Shown here in pieces: positions 7,628 through 14,682 of a stretch of DNA of 14,682 nt. Under the pieces are notes generated by a model. That model was not told the DNA's origin. It did no database searches and saw only the letters and a list, made by a program, of their open reading frames with translations. The position numbers were made by a program, and so were the translations under genes. This stretch comes from Mesomycoplasma ovipneumoniae. Its GTDB lineage: Bacteria; Bacillota_I; Bacilli_A; Mycoplasmatales; Metamycoplasmataceae. The stretch spans positions 6,649-21,330 of the forward strand of contig VZDP01000012.1 of assembly GCA_009756935.1 (NCBI GenBank), given 5' to 3'. The first letter of the stretch is position 1; every line of letters begins with the position of its first letter.

Positions 7628-9874
7628 CTATTTTCCTTCTATCTCAAGAAATTTTTTACTTTTGTCACCGCGAAAATCTGTTTTTTCAATCTCTTCAAAA
7701 AAGTTATTTTTGTCTCTAGAACTTAAAGAAAAATCAAAATGCTCTTCTAAAATCAATTTCTTTTCTTGTTGGGTATATAAACCCGAATTTTCTACAAAAT
7801 CGTCAAAATACTTAAATTCATGAGTTGTTTCTTCTTGATATTTTTTAATTGCATCACGATATAAAATTAGTTCTTCCATAGAAGATTCAATTACATTTTT
7901 ATTTAAATAATTTGATTTTGATGGAGAAGAAAAAACAAACTGCGGATCTTGGTTATTTCGCAGAAAAATATCTTGTTCAAGTTTGACTAATTTTTGTTTA
8001 AAATAATATTTTAAAATTTCGTATTTACCTTGATAAATATCATCATATAAATTTGAATGGCCAAATCAGTAATAAATTTTTTCACCTTCAACATACAATA
8101 AAATGAAATTTTTTAATGCAATTGGCATAATCCATGATTCTCTCGCACAAAAGGCGGAGTTGTAATATGGTTGAAATCAAAAAACAGGCTTTTTTGAATC
8201 AAATTGGGAAATTATTTCATCAAAAAGTCCGTATTCTTGGCCGCCAAAGTAAAAAATTTCAAAATTTTCAAGTTTTAGTTTTGCCCAACCTGGTAGAATA
8301 AAATAATCAGGTTCATGGAGATAAAAATCTAGATCTTCAATTTCATATTTAGGACCAAATAAAATTTGCAACAAATAGATTAATTCGATTTTATCAATAC
8401 TTTTAACACTAAAAGTTCCACTTTGATAATCAATCCGCGAAACATTTGGACCAATGTATAATTTACTTGCTTTTTTTAGAAAATCATTAGAAATTCCGAC
8501 TACTTTAGACTTATTTTTAATTTCAAAGGCAGGCTTAGCATCGCTAGTCTTAGCAGAAACAAGCGAAACACCTAAATTATACTCATAAGTTTGGCCATTT
8601 TCTGAATAAAATGAGTCAAGAATTTTGAAGGTTTTATGATCTTTTGCAAATTCAGCATCATTTCTTCTGAATTGCCCTCAAGTTGGGTCTGAGTGAAAAA
8701 ATTCTTTGGTTTTTGTATCAAAAACTAAATTTCACTGGTGTGGACCAAATTTTGACCAACCAATAACAATTGAATTTTTAATGCCAATTGAATCAAGCAT
8801 TGCCTTATATAAATTAGAATAACCACCACAAACAGCGTATAATTCTTCTAAAACAGCCGAAGGTTCAACTGCGGGAATTCGACTTAGATTTCAAGCATAT
8901 TTTACATTTTTAACTATTCAGTCAAAAATAATTTTTATTTTTTCTTCATCAGTTTTTGCCTTAGATTCATCGATTAATTTTTTAGTAAAATCAGCAACTT
9001 TTTTGCGATTTTTTTCATTATAGCCTTGATATTCAAAATTTCTTACATCTTTTGGGTCAATTAAATTCATAAAACTTTTGGCAGAATTATTGGAATTTAA
9101 ATTACCTTGATAATCTTGGTATTTTTCAATCCCTAAAGGATAAGAATTTTCGTCTTTTTCCTTTGGTTTTTCATCTTGAATTTTTGGCTCAATTATTTCT
9201 GAAAAATCAGTTGAATTTTTATAATTAGTTTTAACTTCATCAAAAATTTTTGTTAGTTTTCCGATGCTATTTTTGAAAAAGGATTGATTTTGATTTTTTT
9301 GGTCACGAATTTTTTCATATTCAACCTCGTCAATTACTTGATTTAATTTATCCCTGAAAAATTCGTGTTTTAGCTCTTTTAATTCAGTGTTAATAAAATT
9401 CTTGACATCATTTTCTAATTGCAAATATTTTTGCGAATAATTTACAAAAACAGCCACTTCTGGCTGCTTTTTAGTGATAATTTCGGTTTTATTATCGTTT
9501 TTTGGGCTTAAAAGTTGCTTTTGTTGTTGCTGTTGGTTTTTGTTTTGGTTAAAATTTTTTAAAATTTGTTTTTTGACTGTTTTTGTTTTTATATTAGATT
9601 TTGGAATTGAAACTAGATTTGACTTTTGATCAATTTTTTGATCAAAATTGTTTTCTTGGCTTATTTGTGTCTCTGAATTATTTAGCAAATCGCCGGTTTT
9701 TTCAGTTATTAGAGTTTCTTTTTGAATAAAATTATTCTCTTGAGATTGAGTGTTTGCATTTTCATCTTTTTTATTTTGCAACTCAATTCGTGAAGTAGTA
9801 AGTCCGCAAGAAGTTAAAAGCAAACTCCCTGAAGTTATTAACAATAAAAACAACGATTTTCTAAGTTTTTTCAT
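7628..9874 (-). CDS. Chimeric lipoprotein: transglutaminase-like protease domain fused to B-family C-terminal tail (748 aa)
   Basis: One unbroken frame (TGA as Trp, every codon checked) runs from ATG 9874 to TAG 7630-7628. Residues 1-23 are a lipoprotein signal (KKLRKSLFLLLITSGSL, lipobox LLTSC, Cys23). A Gln/Asn/Lys-rich linker includes a run of five Gln, followed by a helical region. The transglutaminase-like domain shows Cys349 in YAVCGGYSNLYKAML, His379 in HQWNLVF and Asp396 in HSDPTWG, the expected Cys-His-Asp triad. From about residue 495 (KIELIYLLQILFGP) the sequence is the B-family tail found in B1 and B2. The lipoprotein should be anchored outside the membrane and may act as a peptidase or acyl transferase. 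It has its own promoter at 9904. Confidence 0.85.
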
Positions 9875-9903
9875 AATGACCCTAACTAAAATATTAACTA
9901 TAA

Positions 9904-9909
9904 ATTATA
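9904..9909 (-). promoter_or_regulatory. Extended -10 promoter of the chimeric lipoprotein gene
   Basis: The minus strand reads TTTGCTATAATTT, a TGN-TATAAT box about 30 bases before the ATG at 9874. AGGG six bases before the ATG is a moderate ribosome binding site. This separates the gene from the glpKF operon upstream. Confidence 0.65.
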
Positions 9910-9967
9910 GCAAATTGGCTAAAAATTTCCAAGAAAGAAATCAAAAAAACTTAGTAAAACAGGCAAA

Positions 9968-10705
9968 TTAAATCGCAAAACCTAGTAAAACCGCGGCTAA
10001 ACTAGGAGCGATAATTGGATTTCATGAATAATCAAATCCGTAAATTTCTTTTCAATTATTAACATTTAAAAAATTATTATGTTTTTTTAAGACAAATGAA
10101 GTAAGGAAAAAGATAAATCTTGGACCAAAATCACGCGCAGGATTTATAGCATAACCAGTTGAAGAACCAAGTGATAGTCCAATTGAAAGCACGATTAGTG
10201 CAACAATTACTGGTCCCATTGTTTGAAATGATTTATCCAAAAAGGCAATTGTGGCAATTAAGACAATAGTTCCGATAAATTCGTATAAAAAGTTGCTTAC
10301 ATAAGATTTTTTAAATGCCGGTCCGGTGTGGTGGCAAGAGGCAATAACTTCTGCTTTTGTTTCTTTAATATGACTTCAGTTAATCGTATTTAGAATTATC
10401 TGGCCAAAAATTGCCCCTAATATTTGTAAAGGAATAAGCGCTAAAAGTTCGGCATTTTTTGTGCTGATAGCAGAAAAAATTGAAACTGCCGGATTTAAAT
10501 GGGCAACAGAAATATTACCGGCTATTCCGTTAGCAACCATAATTCCTAAAAGCACACCAAGAGCTCAGCCAAGAGCAATAACAATCCATTTTCCTGATTG
10601 ATTTGCAAACATTTTTGTTGCACTTACAGAATAATTAACGCCATTTCCTAGCAAAATTAGCGTTGCCGTTCCCAGAAATTCAGATAAATAAATGATATTT
10701 TCCAT
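9968..10705 (-). CDS. glpF: Glycerol uptake facilitator GlpF (aquaglyceroporin), 245 aa
   Basis: A major intrinsic protein channel that lets glycerol cross the membrane. The frame runs from ATG 10705 (AAAGGAAA upstream) to TAA 9970-9968. Both half-repeat signatures are present: HLNPAVS in the first half and [10 protein letters not shown] in the second. The Asp after the second NPAR is typical of glycerol-conducting members rather than water-only aquaporins. Hydrophobic segments alternate as expected for six membrane spans (e.g. [48 protein letters not shown]). Length is usual for the family. It starts 13 bases after glpK and is cotranscribed with it, so uptake is coupled to phosphorylation. 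Confidence 0.95.
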
Positions 10706-10718
10706 GTAAAATTTCCTT

Positions 10719-12251
<1,533 letters not shown>

Positions 12252-12285
12252 TTTTTAGCCCCCTTTTTGTGCATTTTTTAATTTA

Positions 12286-12291
12286 ATTATA
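12286..12291 (-). promoter_or_regulatory. Extended -10 promoter of glpKF
   Basis: The minus strand reads AATGGTATAATTAA, a TGN-TATAAT box about 35 bases before the glpK ATG. No clear -35 box or catabolite operator is seen. Confidence 0.65.
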
Positions 12292-12350
12292 CCATTTAGC
12301 TAAGATTTTTTTATTTATAAAAATGTAAAATTTTATAATAAATTTTAATT

Positions 12351-12386
12351 TTGTCTAATTTTTTGTCAAAATTAAAAATTAGATAA
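12351..12386. repeat. Inverted repeat in the glpK/hsdS divergent spacer
   Basis: TTGTCTAATTTTT at 12351-12363 pairs with AAAAATTAGATAA at 12374-12386 (13 bp with one G-U pair, 10-base loop). It lies in the 320-base divergent spacer (12252-12571), which otherwise holds only the promoter regions. It could be a protein-binding palindrome; given the base composition, chance cannot be excluded. Confidence 0.3.
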
Positions 12387-12522
12387 CAAAAGTACATTTT
12401 TTGCAAAAATTTTTGTCTTGAAAGGCTTTTAAATTCAAGGCGATTTTTTTAATTAAGTCATTAACTTTTATTTAAAAATAGTTAAATTTATATTCTTTAA
12501 ACTAGATTTGGTGAATTTGTAG

Positions 12523-12528
12523 TAAAAT
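12523..12528 (+). promoter_or_regulatory. Candidate -10 box for hsdS
   Basis: TAAAAT at 12523-12528 lies 43 bases before the hsdS ATG, with T-rich sequence upstream. It lacks the clear TGN-TATAAT form of the other promoters here, so the call is weak. Confidence 0.3.
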
Positions 12529-12571
12529 ATTTAATCTAAAAAACTTTTTTTGAAAAAATCAAGGAAAATTA

Positions 12572-13363
12572 ATGTTAAAAAAAATATGTTCCCCACAGAT
12601 CAGATTTAAACAATTTGACTCAGCATGACTAACAAAAGCAGTGGGGGATTTATTTTCAATAAGTCGCGGTGGAAGTTTAACTAAAAAAGATTTTCGGACA
12701 TTTGTTTCAGAACAATATATTTACCCAGTTTATTCATCGCAAACAGAAAATCACGGAATTTTGGGGTATTATAAAGATTTTTTAGCTGAAAATGTAATAA
12801 CATGGACGGCTGATGGTGTAAAAGCAGGAGTTGTTAATTTTCGAAAAGGAAAATTTTATGCAACTGGTCATTGCGGAATATTGACTTCAAAAAAATATCC
12901 TGAAAATGAATTTTTTGCTATTGGAATTGGATTACAAACCAAAAAACGAGTCTCAAGAAGTATCGTTCCTTCTCTAAAAAGCGAGGATATCGCCCGAGTT
13001 GAATTAAAATTTACTCCTGATATTAGCGAGCAGCAAAAAATTTCGCAACTTTTTGAGACGTTTGATAACTTAGTTAATGAACTTGAAGAAAAAATGAGCC
13101 TCGTGAAAAATCTTAAAAATGATTTCACTAACAAAATGTTTGCTAATTTTAGTTCAGATTTTCCTTCAATTAGATTCAAAGGTTTCAAACCAACTTGAAT
13201 TACTGATCAAGTCAAAAATTTATTTGAGCTTTCCCGAGGCGAATCACTAACCAAAAACCAAATAAAAACTAGACCTGTAGAGAGAGAGAGAGAGAGAGAG
13301 AGGCTACATCTACCCGGTTTATTCATCACAAACAGAAAATCACGGGATTTTAGGCTATTATAA
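12572..13363 (+). CDS. hsdS: Type I restriction specificity protein HsdS, first half (phase-OFF frame, 263 aa)
   Basis: HsdS picks the DNA target of a type I restriction-modification complex. ATG 12572 follows AAGGAAAA. TRD1 covers FSISRGGSLTKKDF through VYSSQTENHGILGYY and TGHCGILTSKKYPENEFFAI, followed by the central conserved region (FTPDISEQQKISQLFETF, then EEKMSLVKNLKNDF). A second domain then begins at IRFKGFKPTW and LFELSRGESLTKNQ. After an (AG)12 tract the frame runs out of phase and stops at TAA 13361-13363. The product therefore lacks TRD2; such half proteins sometimes dimerise. With one more AG, or two fewer, the frame joins the second half to give 387 or 386 residues, a normal HsdS length. 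No hsdM or hsdR lies in view. Confidence 0.85.
12717..13066 (+). repeat. hsdS internal repeat, TRD1 copy
   Basis: This block, from the codons for YPVYSSQTENHGILGYY to the central QQKISQLFETF, is repeated at about 13305-13652 with high nucleotide similarity. The two copies could recombine, deleting the AG tract and one domain, or exchange sequence by gene conversion. Confidence 0.8.
13279..13302 (+). repeat. hsdS: (AG)12 phase-variation tract in hsdS
   Basis: Twelve perfect AG units encode alternating Glu and Arg near the start of TRD2. Slippage changes length by two bases. The upstream frame needs the second half to begin two bases later or four bases earlier, so 10, 13 or 16 units are ON while the 12 present here are OFF. 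The tract occupies the position of FVSEQ in TRD1. Confidence 0.9.
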
Positions 13364-13733
13364 AGAGTTTTTGGCTGAAAATGTCTTGACATGAACGGCC
13401 GCTGGTTATGCTGGAGTTGTTAATTTTCGAAAAGGAAAATTTTTTGCAACAGGTTCTTGTGGAATACTTACTTCAAAAAAATATCCTGAAAACGAATTTT
13501 TTGCCATTGCAATTGGATTTCAAACAAAAAAAAATGTCACAAATGGCATTATTCCTTCTCTAAAAATTATTGATATGGCTCAAATTGAGCTAAAATTCAC
13601 TCCTGATATTGCCGAACAACAAAAAATTTCACAACTTTTTGAGACTTTTGACTCACTAATTCTTGCATACGAGCAAAAAGTTAAATATTTAAAAAATTTA
13701 AAAAATAGTTTTATTGTTAAAATGTTTATATAA
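13305..13733 (+). CDS. hsdS: HsdS second half (TRD2 and C-terminal conserved region), currently out of frame
   Basis: This frame encodes YIYPVYSSQTENHGILGYY, FLAENVLTWTAAGYAGVV, TGSCGILTSKKYPENEFF and the C-terminal spacer FTPDIAEQQKISQLFETF with KVKYLKNLKNSFIVKMF, ending at TAA 13731-13733. It has no start of its own: a TAG in this frame lies just before the AG tract at 13278, and the first in-frame ATG is deep inside. It is expressed only when slippage joins it to the first half. TRD2 is strikingly like TRD1, differing mainly at GYAG versus GVKAG and around VTNGI versus VSRSI. Confidence 0.8.
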
Positions 13734-13846
13734 AAAATTTTTGCTTTTTGTTAAAAAATGCTTAAATTTAATTAGAAAATGAATTTTTTTGAAAAAAATT
13801 TTGATTTTTCATAGTATTTTTTGTTAAATTATTTAAATGATTATGC

Positions 13847-13852
13847 TATAAT
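13847..13852 (+). promoter_or_regulatory. Extended -10 promoter of the p37 leader
   Basis: TATGCTATAATTTAGAC contains TGN-TATAAT. A start some six to eight bases downstream would place the first base of the riboswitch P1 helix (13861) at the very 5' end of the transcript. Confidence 0.7.
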
Positions 13853-13860
13853 TTAGACTA

Positions 13861-13940
13861 GGTAAACAGAGGTGTCCGTTTTGGGCTGAGAAAAACTCTT
13901 AAAAGTTGATCTAGGTAATACTAGCGTAACGAGTTTGTCC
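13861..13940 (+). promoter_or_regulatory. TPP (thiamine pyrophosphate) riboswitch aptamer
   Basis: The aptamer is recognised by the conserved core GGGCTGAGA and TGATCTAGGTAATACTAGCG, which match the THI-box pattern (CTGAGA, then TGATCTGGATAATGCCAGCG). Helices that form: P1 13861-13867 with 13933-13939; P2 GAG 13869-13871 with CTC 13896-13898; a short P3 GTCC 13874-13877 with GGGC 13883-13886; P4 GTT 13905-13907 with AAC 13928-13930; P5 CTAG 13911-13914 with CTAG 13921-13924. P4 and P5 keep pairing while differing from the usual bases, which is compensatory change. P3 is unusually short. It senses thiamine pyrophosphate and should control the lipoprotein gene downstream. Confidence 0.88.
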
Positions 13941-14016
13941 TTTTTCTTTAAAAGCAAATGCTAAAATCGTCATAAAACACCTTGTTTACTAAAACACAAA
14001 AGGAAAATTGTTTGTA
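13938..14016 (+). promoter_or_regulatory. Expression platform of the TPP riboswitch with p37 ribosome binding site
   Basis: ACACCTTGTTTAC at 13977-13989 is complementary to 13862-13875 (GTAAACAGAGGTGT) over 13 bp with one bulged G. That pairing would break P1 and P2. When freed, CCTT 13980-13983 and GTTT 13984-13987 can fold on AAAC 13992-13995 and AAGG 14000-14003, hiding the ribosome binding site. No U-tract terminator is seen, so control of translation is more likely than attenuation. Confidence 0.5.
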
Positions 14017-14682
14017 ATGACGAAAAAAAATAAATTTCACTCTAAAAAAAGAAATTTTTTAAAAAAATTATCTTTTCTTTCTTCTTTTTTAACAGTACCA
14101 TTAGTGATTTCTGCATGTATCAATACTTCAGATCAAAATCCAGAGCAATTAGCTCAAACATGAGATACAAAAGTTAACCTTGGTTTAGGTCAAAGTTGAT
14201 TTAAACTTAAATCTAAAGAACCTGATCGCGTTAATAAATTTCTTACCAATTTAACAGAAGAATTTAAAAAACTAAAAGAGGCAAATCCACAAACTAAAGA
14301 CTTGCCTGATGTGAGTTTTGAATTTGTTGGAAATGATGATGCAAAATCAAAAATTTTGCAATTAAAATCATCAAATAACTCAGCTAATGCTCTCGATTTT
14401 GTAATTGCTGATGCAACTACAACTATCGAAGATGACCAAGACAAACAACTTTATAATGGTCTGCAGACTTTAACATGAGCTTTTAAAAATAGCCCTGAAT
14501 CGCCGGTTTTTTACACCAATGGAACAGAAAATGACCCATTATATAAAGGCGCAAAACAATTAAATGAACTATTTAATAAAACTCCTTATAATGAATGGTC
14601 AAGTGATCCAAATGATGCGCAAAAATGAGACACAATTGCCTATCGATTTTTATATGATGAATCAAACCCGCGAAAAATAATT
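14017..14682 (+). CDS. p37/Cypl-type thiamine (pyrophosphate) binding lipoprotein, N-terminal part (runs off right edge)
   Basis: This is the extracytoplasmic substrate-binding lipoprotein of an ABC transporter. The frame is open from ATG 14017 to the window end with TGA as Trp (222 codons). The signal is long and basic (KKRNFLKKLSFLSSFL), with lipobox VISAC and Cys34. Downstream segments align from memory with M. hyorhinis p37: WDTKVNLGLGQSWF, EEFKKLKEANPQTKDLPDV, FYTNGTENDPLYKGAK and LNELFNKTPYNEW. Cypl is known to bind thiamine pyrophosphate, which agrees with the TPP riboswitch in the leader. AAAAGGA sits 13 bases before the ATG; an in-frame TTG at 14008 is a closer alternative start. Permease and ATPase genes would be expected beyond the edge. 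Confidence 0.88.

Noticed and set aside
9490..9560. Gln-coding repeat run in the lipoprotein linker as a phase-variation tract
   Set aside because: Five Gln codons mixed with Asn and Lys codons form no perfect repeat. Unit changes would be in frame and would not switch expression.
13734..13846. Hairpins in the spacer after hsdS as a terminator
   Set aside because: The possible stems are almost pure A-T with tiny loops in homopolymer-rich DNA, so I could not separate them from chance.

Overview
The window comes from a wall-less mollicute, most likely a mycoplasma of the hyopneumoniae cluster; the species cannot be fixed from this sequence. The DNA is very AT-rich. Long reading frames become continuous only when TGA is read as tryptophan. 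The promoters are extended -10 boxes (TGN-TATAAT). The right edge carries a homologue of the mycoplasma p37/Cypl lipoprotein.

Region 1 (1-9,874, all minus strand apart from an insertion sequence) is a tandem array of two unrecognised gene families, here called A and B. A is a membrane or exported protein and B is a protein of about 600 residues without a signal peptide. In transcription order (right to left) the array holds: a chimeric gene whose N-terminal two thirds is a transglutaminase-like lipoprotein and whose last ~254 residues are the C-terminal part of a B protein (7628-9874); a 5'-truncated A (A3', 6968-7492); B2, split by an IS256-family element with an 8-bp target duplication (3803-6996, IS at 4046-5428); a complete A with its own promoter (A2, 2227-3576); a complete B (B1, 394-2169); a heavily truncated A (A1', 62-271); and the start of another B (B0, running off the left edge). 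A and B frames overlap by 29 bases in two of the three junctions. The array looks like an accessory locus shaped by recombination, deletion and transposition.

Region 2 (9,968-12,251, minus strand) is the glycerol operon glpK-glpF, with 13 bases between the genes and its own promoter. It supplies glycerol uptake and phosphorylation. No glycerol-3-phosphate oxidase or dehydrogenase lies beside it.

Region 3 (12,572-13,733, plus strand) is an isolated type I restriction specificity gene, hsdS, with two very similar target recognition domains. An (AG)12 tract sits at the start of the second domain. With 12 repeats the second half is out of frame, so the gene reads as phase-OFF; 10 or 13 repeats would restore a protein of about 386-387 residues. 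No hsdM or hsdR is in view.

Region 4 (13,847-14,682, plus strand) is an extended -10 promoter, then a TPP riboswitch at the very 5' end of the leader, then the start of a p37/Cypl-type substrate-binding lipoprotein. The aptamer agrees with the ligand class known for Cypl, thiamine or its pyrophosphate. The leader also holds a 13-bp complementary strand that competes with the aptamer and a candidate anti-Shine-Dalgarno segment, so a translational switch can be proposed.
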